Assembly (NCBI GenBank): GCA_044221555.1
Contig: JBGAOY010000029.1
Coordinates: forward strand, 1 to 52,606
Source of the DNA: JAEUJM01 sp044221555
GTDB lineage: Bacteria > Actinomycetota > Acidimicrobiia > Acidimicrobiales > DATDAH01
Length of the DNA: 52,606 bases
Direction of reading: 5' to 3'
A program made the translations under genes and the position numbers. This document shows, one piece after another, positions 32,070-39,907 of the stretch (the first letter of the stretch is position 1; every line of letters starts with the position of its first letter). The notes under the pieces were generated by a model. The model did not search any database, was not told the origin of the DNA, and saw only the letters and a list, made by a program, of their open reading frames with translations.

Positions 32070-34967
32070 TCATGACGCACCCAGTCGTTGGGCGATCGCG
32101 GCGGCGTCGACGCGGCTGGTGACGCCCAGCTTCCGGAGGATGTTCGAGACGTGGACGCTGGCGGTCTTCTCGGAGATGTAGAGGGCTTCGCCGACGTCCC
32201 GGTTGGTGTGGCCGGCGGCGATGAGCGCGAGCACCTCACCCTCTCGGGGGGTGAGGCCGAGGGCCTCGATCGAGGCCTTCGCCATGATCGTCGGTGGCGG
32301 TGGTTCGGCGCTGAGCCGGCTCCGGCGGGCAACCGCCGCGATCATGTCGAGGAGCGGCGCGGCGCCGAGCGCGACAGCGGCGCGCTGCGCCTCCTGGAGC
32401 GACGACGATGCCCGTGAGACGTCGCCGGTGGTCACCGCCGCCTCCGCCTCGCGGAGGCGCGCCGTCGCCGCGAGCCACACGTCGGGAACCTGTTCCCAGT
32501 GGCGGGCGGCCTCCTCCCAGGCATCCGGGTCAGGGCCGGAGAGGCGGGTGAGCGACGCGGCCGCGAACGCGAGGTGAGCGGCGCCGTCGGCGGTGAGCGG
32601 CGGGCTCGGCTCCGTGCGGGTGCTGGGCGCCTCGATGACCTCGATGCCCTCCTGGAGCCGCCGTACGGTTCCCGCGACATCGACGGTCTCCTGCCGGGCC
32701 TGCGCATCGAGGGTCTGCTCGACCTCGATGACGGTGCTGAGCATGGCGAACCGCGGCGCCCACACCGCCGATCCGAACCCGGTCCGCGACCCCCGTTCGG
32801 CATGCGTGGCGGCCTGCTCCCACTCGCCCAGCGTCAGGTACACGTCGGCGGCGGCGGCGTCGAGGAGCGGCTGGTGCCACGCATCGATGGGCTGTCCGGC
32901 CGCCTCCCGCAGCGCCGCCTCGGCTCCGTCGCGGTCACCGCTGCGGGCCGCGAGCAGGGCGCGCGAGCGGCCGAGGCGGATCTCCCCCACCGGCAGGTTG
33001 TCGGGGTCGGGGTGGCGGGCCAGCACCTCGGCGGCCTCCGCCCATCGGCCCAGCCTCGTGAGCGCCTCCGCGGCCACGGCGTCGAGGTAGCCCGCCGTGC
33101 TGCGATCGATGCCGGCCAGGTCGATCTCGGCCACGCTGGTCACGGCCACGTCGACCGCGCCGTGGCAGTCGCCGGCGTCGAGCAGCACGCTGGCGAGATA
33201 GAGGTGCGCGAGCGCTCGGGTCTGCGCGGTGGGGGCGGCGTCGACGGCCTCGCGGCAGAGGGCGACGGCTTCGTCCGGGTAGCCGAGGTCGCCCCGGGCG
33301 ACACCCAGGACCCGGCGACCCATGACCCACGCCGGCGGGTCGAGGCCTGCGTCCGGCACGAGCTCGAACACCCGGCGGCACCAGTGCTCCGCGGCGGCGT
33401 GGTGACGGGCCATGAGCTCGGCCTGCGCCAATCCGGCGAAGGCGGCGGCCGCTTCCGCGCCGCGGCCGTCCGCGTCGAGGATCGCCGCGGCCTTGTCGAA
33501 CTCGATGGTGGACTCCTCGACCTGCCCGGAGGTCCACAGGTAGCGGCCGAGGCGCTCGTGACCCCATGCCTCACCGAGCGGCGGCACCCCCAGGGCGAGG
33601 GCCTCCCTGGCGAACTCGACCGACCGTTGGTTGCCGACCGTGCCGCTGGCGAGCTCGGCGGCCTGCCACAAGCGATCGCTCCGGGAGAAGCCCTCGCTCG
33701 CCGCACCCGCCTCGTCCCAGAGCGCGAGGGCGCGTTCGAGCAGGCCGAGCGCGGTCCGGGGAGCGACCGCGGCGGCGGCGTCGACGGCGGCCAGCAGCGC
33801 CGAGAAGGCTGCAGGTGCGTCGCCGGCCTTGTCCAGGTGGAAGGCCAGCTCCGCCGCCGCGTCGGCACCCACGGTCGGCGCCGGCGGTTGGCCGAGGACG
33901 TCGGCGACCCGCCCGTGGATGCGCCGGCGCTGGGGCGCCAGGAGCCGCCGATACACGACCTCGCCGATGAGGGCATGGCGGAACCGGTACGCGTCGGTCT
34001 CGTGATCGACCACCACGACACGGGCATCCACCGCGACGCGCAGCGACTTCTCGAGCGCGTCGTCGTCGATCTCGCACGCGGCGCGAAGGATCTCGTGGTC
34101 GACGTCGCGCCCGAAGGTCGCGAGGACGGCGAGGACCTTGCGGGTCCGGTCGTCGAGCTCCGCGACCTCCGCCGCCAGCAGGTCGGACAGCACTGGGGGA
34201 ATCGCATCACCGGCGAGGTGCGCCGCCACGAGCTCCTGGGTGAAGAAGGGGTTGCCCTCACCTCTCGCCAGCACGTCGTCGACCAGCGCCACGGTGGCCG
34301 CGGCACCGGTCATCGCGGTGACCGCTCGCTCGACGTCCTCGCGACGCAGGCCCTCGAGATGGAGCCGGGTCACCCCAGGCAACCGGGTCAGCTCGGCCAG
34401 CCGACGGCTGAGCTGCACATCGGCCCACACGTCGTCGGTCCGGTAGGTGCCGACCAGCACGACGTGCTCGTCGATCAGGTTGCGAGCGAGGAACTCGAGG
34501 AGGTTCCAGGTCATGGGGTCGGCCCAGTGCAGGTCCTCGAAGCCGACCATGACGGTGTCGTGCTCGGCGAGTCGGGCGATGAGCTCCAGGACCGGTCCGA
34601 ACACCCCGCCGGCCTCGGGTGCCTCGGGAGCCGATCCGGCGACCGGTGCCAGCCAGTGCGAGAGCGCCTCGAGCTCGGGGGCAGCCATCCAGGTGGCCGG
34701 AGCCGCCCGACGGACCTGGCGGATCAGGTCGACCAGCGGGGCCAGCGGGACGACCTCGCCACCCAGGTGCGCACAGCGACCGAGAAACCGGTGGATCCCC
34801 GCCTGCTCGACGCCACGGCTGACCAGCGTCGACTTGCCGATTCCGGCATCGCCACCGACGAGCAGCACCGACGGCACGCCCGCCCGAGCATCGGCGACGA
34901 CGCGCTCGATCGTCGCGAGCTCCCCCTCGCGACCCACGAAGCCCCACCCCGTCACCGCATCAGCCAC
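32070..34967 (-). CDS. LuxR-family regulator with AAA/STAND ATPase and TPR-like region
   Basis: About 965 residues if started at GTG 34967 (another GTG at 34955; the open frame extends further upstream to 35120 but without homology). GFVGREGELATIERVV leads into a P-loop LLVGGDAGIGKSTLV (about residue 40) and VMVGFEDLHWADP (about 140); a long helical TPR-like middle follows. The C-terminal GerE domain is LTPREGEVLALIAAGHTNRDVGEALYISEKTASVHVSNILRKL. Such regulators sense small molecules through the ATPase/TPR part. The MFS exporter starts divergently at 35119, with the 40-bp element between them, and is the likely target. Confidence 0.9.
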   Translation of the reverse strand: MADAVTGWGFVGREGELATIERVVADARAGVPSVLLVGGDAGIGKSTLVSRGVEQAGIHRFLGRCAHLGGEVVPLAPLVDLIRQVRRAAPATWMAAPELEALSHWLAPVAGSAPEAPEAGGVFGPVLELIARLAEHDTVMVGFEDLHWADPMTWNLLEFLARNLIDEHVVLVGTYRTDDVWADVQLSRRLAELTRLPGVTRLHLEGLRREDVERAVTAMTGAAATVALVDDVLARGEGNPFFTQELVAAHLAGDAIPPVLSDLLAAEVAELDDRTRKVLAVLATFGRDVDHEILRAACEIDDDALEKSLRVAVDARVVVVDHETDAYRFRHALIGEVVYRRLLAPQRRRIHGRVADVLGQPPAPTVGADAAAELAFHLDKAGDAPAAFSALLAAVDAAAAVAPRTALGLLERALALWDEAGAASEGFSRSDRLWQAAELASGTVGNQRSVEFAREALALGVPPLGEAWGHERLGRYLWTSGQVEESTIEFDKAAAILDADGRGAEAAAAFAGLAQAELMARHHAAAEHWCRRVFELVPDAGLDPPAWVMGRRVLGVARGDLGYPDEAVALCREAVDAAPTAQTRALAHLYLASVLLDAGDCHGAVDVAVTSVAEIDLAGIDRSTAGYLDAVAAEALTRLGRWAEAAEVLARHPDPDNLPVGEIRLGRSRALLAARSGDRDGAEAALREAAGQPIDAWHQPLLDAAAADVYLTLGEWEQAATHAERGSRTGFGSAVWAPRFAMLSTVIEVEQTLDAQARQETVDVAGTVRRLQEGIEVIEAPSTRTEPSPPLTADGAAHLAFAAASLTRLSGPDPDAWEEAARHWEQVPDVWLAATARLREAEAAVTTGDVSRASSSLQEAQRAAVALGAAPLLDMIAAVARRSRLSAEPPPPTIMAKASIEALGLTPREGEVLALIAAGHTNRDVGEALYISEKTASVHVSNILRKLGVTSRVDAAAIAQRLGAS

Positions 34968-35038
34968 CGCCGCCAGTATCGGCCATCCGTGCGCGTGCCG
35001 TGGTCCGGAGGCGCCGTGAGCAGCGCGGGCCCGCCGCG

Positions 35039-35078
35039 ATCTGAGGTGCTCCGCCCGATGCGGGGGTGGCCCCCTTAG
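35039..35078 (+). promoter_or_regulatory. 40-bp upstream element, copy B (MFS exporter), with adjoining inverted repeat
   Basis: ATCTGAGG to CCTTAG over exactly 40 bases, with GCCCGATG at the same offset as copies A and C. It lies in the divergent gap between the LuxR regulator and the MFS gene. Directly attached is a perfect inverted repeat GGTGGACGG (35078-35086) and CCGTCCACC (35093-35101), ending 7 bases before the AAGGAG of the MFS gene. This is a likely operator for the adjacent LuxR-type or another regulator. Confidence 0.7.
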
Positions 35079-35118
35079 GTGGACGGTGGGACCCGTCCAC
35101 CAAACCCAAGGAGCAGCC

Positions 35119-36843
35119 ATGCACGGACGACCCGCACCTCAGACCCTCGGCGACCCGCGAGCGAGCCACCCACAACGGTGGCGTGTCCTCGTCGTGCTCG
35201 TGCTCGCGTTGCTCGTCACCTCGATCGACCACACGATCATCAACGTCGCCCTTCCCCGACTGGTCGGCGACCTCGGCGCCAGCGGCGCCCAGCTGCAGTG
35301 GGTCGTCGCCAGCTACACCATCGTCTTCGCCGGCCTGCTGCTCACCGCGGGCAGCCTGGGGGACCGATTCGGCCGCCGCCACGCCCTGCTCGCCGGGCTG
35401 GCCGCGTTCCTCGCCGGCTCGATCGGCGCCGCGCTCGCCACCTCGACGTCGATGCTCATCGCCGCCCGCGGGGTGATGGGCGTCGGGGGCGCGCTGATCA
35501 TGCCGACCACCCTCTCGATCCTCGTCAACGTGTTCGGCGACCCCCGCGAACGGGCCAAGGCCATCGCGGTGTGGACCGCGGCCAGCGGTGCCGGGATTGC
35601 GGTCGGGCCCATCGTCGGGGGTGCGCTCATGCGCAGCTTCTCCTGGTCGTCGGTCTTCTGGATCAACGTCCCCCTCCTCGGCGCCGCCCTTGTGGGTGCC
35701 CTGCACGTGGTTCCCGACTCCCGCGACGATGCCGCCACCAGGCTCGACCCGGTCGGGGCGCTGCTGTCGATCGCCGCCGTCGGCACGCTGGTCTACGCGA
35801 TCATCGAGGCACCGGCGCACGGGTGGCTCTCGGGTGGCACCCTGGCCGCCTTCGGCATCGGGGCCGTGACCGCCGTGGCCTTCGTGGCCTGGGAGCTGCA
35901 CCGCGACGAGCCGATGCTCGACATCCACCTGTTCGCCAACGGCGGCTTCTCCGCCTCGAGCGTGGGGCTGGCCCTGCTGTTCTTCGCCATGTCCGGCGCC
36001 GTGTTCCTGCAGGCCCAGTACCTGCAGTTCATCCTGGGCTACACGCCGCTGGCCGCCGGGTTCGCCCTCGTCCCCGCCGCCATCGGCATGTTGGTGGGCA
36101 CCGGCGCCGGTGCCCACATGGGCGCCACCCTCGGCGGGCGGCGCACGGTCACCGTCGGCCTGCTGGTCGCCACCGGCGGCATCGCCCTCCAGGCGGCGCT
36201 GGTCGACGGCACCTCGTACCTGCCGACCGGTGTCGGCCTCCTGCTGTTCGGTCTCGGCGCCGGCATCACCATGCCCTCCGCCACCGACATCATCATGAGC
36301 ACCCTGCCCCCGGCACGGGCCGGCGTGGGCTCCGCGGTGAACGACACGGTGCGCGAGCTCGGCGGCGCCCTCGGCGTCGCCGTCATCGGCAGCATCGCCG
36401 CCACGGGCTACGCGTCCTCGATGAGGAGCGGGCTCGCCAACGTGTCGCTGCCCGACGCGGCTCGGGCCGTGGCCCTGGACAACGTGGGCGGCGCGCTGCA
36501 GGTCGGTCACGGCCTCGGCGCCGACGGTGCGCACCTCGCCACGGTCGCCCGGAGCGCCTTCGTGGACTCCATGAGCACCGGCCTGTGGTTCGCCGCCGGC
36601 ACGGCGCTGTGTGCCACCGTGATCGCCTGGCGGTACCTCCCCCGCCAGGCCGCCTCCGGCCAGCACTCGGGACACGGCCAGCACTCGGGACACGGCCACC
36701 ACTCGAGCCACGGCCACCACGTGAGCCACGGGCATCACCCGAAGGAGCACGCGGTCGAGGCCGCGGAGGCCGCTGAGACCGTCGGTGCCGCCGGCGTCGC
36801 CGCCGCCCCGGAGCCCGTCGGGCACACACCGCAACCGGTCTGA
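35119..36843 (+). CDS. MFS drug/metabolite exporter (DHA2, 14-helix) with His-rich tail
   Basis: 574 residues from the ATG after AAGGAG. WRVLVVLVLALLVTSIDHTIINVALPRLVGDL, VVASYTIVFAGLLLTAGSLGDRFGRRHALLAG (motif A GDRFGRR, about residue 85) and the motif C-like region GAGIAVGPIVGGAL place it in the EmrB/QacA DHA2 group of proton-coupled exporters. After the last helix the C-terminus carries SGQHSGHGQHSGHGHHSS, then HGHHVSHGHH, about 14 His in 30 residues, followed by an Ala/Glu-rich end. The His tail suggests metal sensing or binding on the cytoplasmic side. Divergent from the LuxR regulator. Confidence 0.92.
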   Translation: MHGRPAPQTLGDPRASHPQRWRVLVVLVLALLVTSIDHTIINVALPRLVGDLGASGAQLQWVVASYTIVFAGLLLTAGSLGDRFGRRHALLAGLAAFLAGSIGAALATSTSMLIAARGVMGVGGALIMPTTLSILVNVFGDPRERAKAIAVWTAASGAGIAVGPIVGGALMRSFSWSSVFWINVPLLGAALVGALHVVPDSRDDAATRLDPVGALLSIAAVGTLVYAIIEAPAHGWLSGGTLAAFGIGAVTAVAFVAWELHRDEPMLDIHLFANGGFSASSVGLALLFFAMSGAVFLQAQYLQFILGYTPLAAGFALVPAAIGMLVGTGAGAHMGATLGGRRTVTVGLLVATGGIALQAALVDGTSYLPTGVGLLLFGLGAGITMPSATDIIMSTLPPARAGVGSAVNDTVRELGGALGVAVIGSIAATGYASSMRSGLANVSLPDAARAVALDNVGGALQVGHGLGADGAHLATVARSAFVDSMSTGLWFAAGTALCATVIAWRYLPRQAASGQHSGHGQHSGHGHHSSHGHHVSHGHHPKEHAVEAAEAAETVGAAGVAAAPEPVGHTPQPV

Positions 36844-36852
36844 CCCGATCGG

Positions 36853-36890
36853 CGAGGGCCCCGGCGCACACCGTTGCGCCGGGGCCCTCG
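36853..36890 (+). terminator. Terminator hairpin after the MFS gene
   Basis: CGAGGGCCCCGGCGCA and TGCGCCGGGGCCCTCG form a perfect 16-bp stem with a 6-base loop (CACCGT), starting 9 bases after the stop codon. It separates the MFS gene from the 40-bp element and hydrolase downstream. Confidence 0.9.
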
Positions 36891-36927
36891 TCCGCGTCCT
36901 CCCGGGGTCCGGCCGCCGGCACTCGAC

Positions 36928-36967
36928 ATCTGAGGGGTCGCGCCCGATGCGCCGCCGCCGGCCTTAG
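36928..36967 (+). promoter_or_regulatory. 40-bp upstream element, copy C (alpha/beta-hydrolase)
   Basis: ATCTGAGG to CCTTAG, 40 bases, with GCCCGATG at the conserved offset. It sits between the strong terminator at 36853 and the hydrolase ATG at 37027 (60-base leader), so it must be part of that gene's own promoter region. Confidence 0.7.
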
Positions 36968-37026
36968 GGCCACCGTGAGTGCCGTGCCCGCCGTGGGCGC
37001 TGACACCGACCGAAGGAGCCTCCGAG

Positions 37027-38424
37027 ATGGCCACGACCACCGCAGCAGTCCGGGAACGCACCGTGCCCGCCGATGCCCGCCGCGACCACACCGCGCCCGA
37101 CACGCCGGCCGCCCGGGGCCACATCGGCCGCATCGTGGCGGGAACGCTCATCGGTGGCCTCGTCACCGCCGTCGCACTCGTCGCAGGGCCCCTGGCCGGC
37201 GCCCGGGAGCACGAGATCACCGGATCCGTGCTCGTCACCTTCGCCGCGGCGTGGACGGCGTTGGCGCTGCTGGCCGAGCGTCGGACCGATCAGCCCCAGC
37301 GCTGGGCGCTCGCGCCGGCCACGTTCATGGCGGTGGCGGGTGGCGCCGTCCTGGCCCTGGCCCCGACCGGCAACGAGCTGGGCTGGGTCTGGCCGCCCGT
37401 CGTCGCGGCGCTCGCCGTCTGGATGATCGTGCGTGCCCGCCGGGACCTGCGCAGCCGCACCCGGGTGTGGCTCGTCTACCCGGTCTGCGTCGCCCTGTTC
37501 CTGTCGGCGATCGGAGGTTGCTACGAGACCTACCGGGAGACGGCCGACGCAGGGCGGTTCGCGATGCCCGGCCGCCTGGTGGACGTCGGCGGCCACCGGC
37601 TCCACATCGACTGCGCCGGCACGGGCAGCCCGACCGTCGTGCTCGAGCCCGGCCTCGGTGAGCCATCGACCGCGATGGCCTGGATCGCTCCCGACGTCGC
37701 CGCGACGACCAGGGTCTGCGTCTACGACCGGGCCGGTCGCGGCTGGAGCGACGCCGCCCCCGGCCCCCAGGACGGCCACCAGGTCGCGACCGACCTGCAC
37801 ACGCTGTTGGCCCGCGCCGGCGAGCGCGGCCCGTTCGTCCTCGCCGGTCACTCCGCGGGCGGGATCTACGTCCTGAACTTCGCCCACCTCTTCCCCCGCG
37901 AGGTCGCCGGGGTGGTGCTGCTCGACTCGATGCATCCCGAGCAGTACACGCGGATCCCCTCCTGGCCGGCGTTCTACGAGCTGTTCCGCCGCGCCTCGGG
38001 GGTCATGCCCTCCCTGTCCCGTCTGGGCATCGGCCGGGCCGTCTACCAGACCAGCTACGGCAGCCTTCCCGCACCGGCCCGCGACCAGGAGCGCGCCTTC
38101 GTCGCGACCCCTCGCCACAACCGCAGCGTCCGCGACGAGCTCTCCCGGATCCGCACCGCCATGGCCCAGGCGCAGGCGGTGACGACGCTCGGCGACCGAC
38201 CCCTGGTGGTCGTGACCGCCGAGAAGGACGCCGCCGGCGGCTGGACGGCGGCACAGGACGACCTGGCCGCGCTCTCGACCAACAGCGCCCATCGCATCCT
38301 CGCCGATGCCGACCACGCCATGATCACCGAGGACCACACCACCGCTCGGCAGTCCGCCGAGGCGATCCGCGACGTGGTCACGGCGGTCCGCACCGGCGCA
38401 CCCGTGACGGGGCAGGGAACGTGA
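37027..38424 (+). CDS. Membrane-anchored alpha/beta-hydrolase
   Basis: 465 residues from the ATG at 37027 preceded by GAAGGAG. Four hydrophobic helices in the first 180 residues (IVAGTLIGGLVTAVALVAGPLAG, VLVTFAAAWTALALLAE, FMAVAGGAVLALAP, VWLVYPVCVALFLSAIGG) are followed by an alpha/beta-hydrolase: LVDVGGHRLHIDCAGTGSPTVVLEPG, nucleophile elbow LAGHSAGGIYV (Ser about 281), acid region VVVTAEKD and His in ADHAMI. It resembles actinobacterial lipid or haloalkane-type hydrolases; substrate unknown. It has its own 40-bp element upstream and is convergent with the antiporter, with 9 bases between stops. Confidence 0.88.
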   Translation: MATTTAAVRERTVPADARRDHTAPDTPAARGHIGRIVAGTLIGGLVTAVALVAGPLAGAREHEITGSVLVTFAAAWTALALLAERRTDQPQRWALAPATFMAVAGGAVLALAPTGNELGWVWPPVVAALAVWMIVRARRDLRSRTRVWLVYPVCVALFLSAIGGCYETYRETADAGRFAMPGRLVDVGGHRLHIDCAGTGSPTVVLEPGLGEPSTAMAWIAPDVAATTRVCVYDRAGRGWSDAAPGPQDGHQVATDLHTLLARAGERGPFVLAGHSAGGIYVLNFAHLFPREVAGVVLLDSMHPEQYTRIPSWPAFYELFRRASGVMPSLSRLGIGRAVYQTSYGSLPAPARDQERAFVATPRHNRSVRDELSRIRTAMAQAQAVTTLGDRPLVVVTAEKDAAGGWTAAQDDLAALSTNSAHRILADADHAMITEDHTTARQSAEAIRDVVTAVRTGAPVTGQGT

Positions 38425-38433
38425 TCTGGCCCG

Positions 38434-39690
38434 TCAGGCGAGGCTCCGCCGGCGGAGCCGGGGCGGCGCCACGGTGGCCAGTTCGGGTGTGTCCGCCGGC
38501 GCGCCCTCGAGGCGCCGGCCGTACCAGGCGGCGAGCGGCCCGGAGCTGAGGCCGTGGGCCAGCACCGACAGCAGGATGGTCCACGTCGTCACCTCGACGA
38601 GCGACTGCGCCTCCGGGCGGCCGACGAGCGCGTCGAACGCGATCAGGGTGAACACCACCGACGCCAACCCCCGTGGCCCGAACCAGCCGATGAACCCCAC
38701 CGTGTCGCGCCGGAGGCGGTCGCCGGTGAGCGACACCACGACCGCGACCATGCGCACCACGGTGAGGCTGATGACCGCGTACACGACCGGCCTTGGGTGC
38801 ACACCGGCGTTGATCACGGGTCCCACGAACGCCGCACCGAAGATGATCCAGACGAGGAACGACGAGAAGAGGCCCACGGTGTCGGTGAACTCGGTGGCCC
38901 GGGCCATCTGCCCGCGGCTGGCGGCCCCGAACACCAGACCGGCCACGAACGCGGCCACGAACCCGTTGCCCGAGTTGGTGACGGCGGTGCCGTAGGACAG
39001 CAGCGCCAGGCTGAGGACCATCAGCTCATCGGACAGGGGTGTGGTCCAGTCCCTGGACGCCGCCCGCCGGACGGCCCATCCCCCGGCCAGTCCGATGCCG
39101 ACGCCGATCAGGATGCCGCGGGCCAGGTCGAAGAACGAGTCGCCGACCCAGCCGTCGTCGGCCGCGCCGGCCACCACCACCGCCAACAGGACCGTGACGA
39201 AGGGGGTCGCGATGCCGTCGTTGAGGCCACTCTCGATGTTCAGCACCCGACGGACGCGCGCCGGGACGGCCGGGTTGGTCACCACCGTGATCCCCAGCGC
39301 GGCATCGGTCGGCGCCAGGATCGCCGAGATGAGCGCCGCCTCGGCCCACGAGACCGACGGGAAGACCAACCGCGCGGCCACGGTCCCGAGCCCGATGGTG
39401 AGGGGGAGGCCGATCCCGAGCAGCCGACCGGGGAACCCGGCGTCGGCCTCGGCCTGGCGCAGCGGGACGGTCGAGGCGTCGGCGAACAGGATCAGGGCCA
39501 GGGTGAGCTCGGTGACCAGCTTGATCGGCTCGGTCTCCGGGACGACCGGGAGCACGTCGAGGTAGCCGGCGCCCAGCAGTGCCCCGGCGAGCACCATCAC
39601 GATGGGCGCGGTTATCGACCACCGGTCGAGACGTCGGGCGAGGAGGGCGTAGCCGAGGAACACCAGCGCCACGAGCGTCCAGCCACCCAT
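38434..39690 (-). CDS. Cation/proton antiporter (CPA1/NhaP-like)
   Basis: 418 residues from ATG 39690 behind GAGGAG (a GTG two codons earlier is possible). About 12 membrane helices. Diagnostic points are ITAPIVMVLAGALLG near the start, ALILFADAS, AILAPTDAALGITVV and VLNIESGLNDGIATPF, the Asn-Asp ion-binding motif of CPA1 exchangers. It would exchange Na+ or K+ for H+ across the membrane. There is no cytoplasmic regulatory domain after the last helix, only a short Arg-rich tail. A perfect palindrome GGCTCCGCCGGCGGAGCC lies inside its last codons at 38442-38459, between two convergent genes. Confidence 0.9.
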   Translation of the reverse strand: MGGWTLVALVFLGYALLARRLDRWSITAPIVMVLAGALLGAGYLDVLPVVPETEPIKLVTELTLALILFADASTVPLRQAEADAGFPGRLLGIGLPLTIGLGTVAARLVFPSVSWAEAALISAILAPTDAALGITVVTNPAVPARVRRVLNIESGLNDGIATPFVTVLLAVVVAGAADDGWVGDSFFDLARGILIGVGIGLAGGWAVRRAASRDWTTPLSDELMVLSLALLSYGTAVTNSGNGFVAAFVAGLVFGAASRGQMARATEFTDTVGLFSSFLVWIIFGAAFVGPVINAGVHPRPVVYAVISLTVVRMVAVVVSLTGDRLRRDTVGFIGWFGPRGLASVVFTLIAFDALVGRPEAQSLVEVTTWTILLSVLAHGLSSGPLAAWYGRRLEGAPADTPELATVAPPRLRRRSLA

Positions 39691-39822
39691 CTCCACTCCT
39701 CACTCCCTGACGGCCGCTGGTGAGCAGGAAGTTAGAGCACGAACCGCCTCGTCGAGGGCGACCGCGGCGGTGGACGCACGGATCGACACCGTCCGGACAC
39801 ACCGTTCGTGTCGTCACGACCC

Positions 39823-39839
39823 CCGAAGGTGACCTTCGG
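39823..39839. promoter_or_regulatory. Perfect palindrome upstream of the TolB/RCC1 gene
   Basis: CCGAAGGT-G-ACCTTCGG, 8-bp arms around one base, about 70 bases before the start at 39908, in the divergent gap shared with the antiporter gene. The compact symmetric form suggests a dimeric repressor site rather than a terminator. Confidence 0.55.
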
Positions 39840-39907
39840 CCCTGTGTGGGGCCGTCGGCCGCCGCCACACTCGACGGTGAGAGCCGCTGACCTCCAGGAG
39901 GCGCGCC

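Noticed and set aside
31609..32073. Minus-strand Pro/Thr/Ala repeat protein opposite the CxxC gene
   Set aside because: The plus strand has the better codon-position bias, a plausible start site and an ordered repeat-plus-Cys design.
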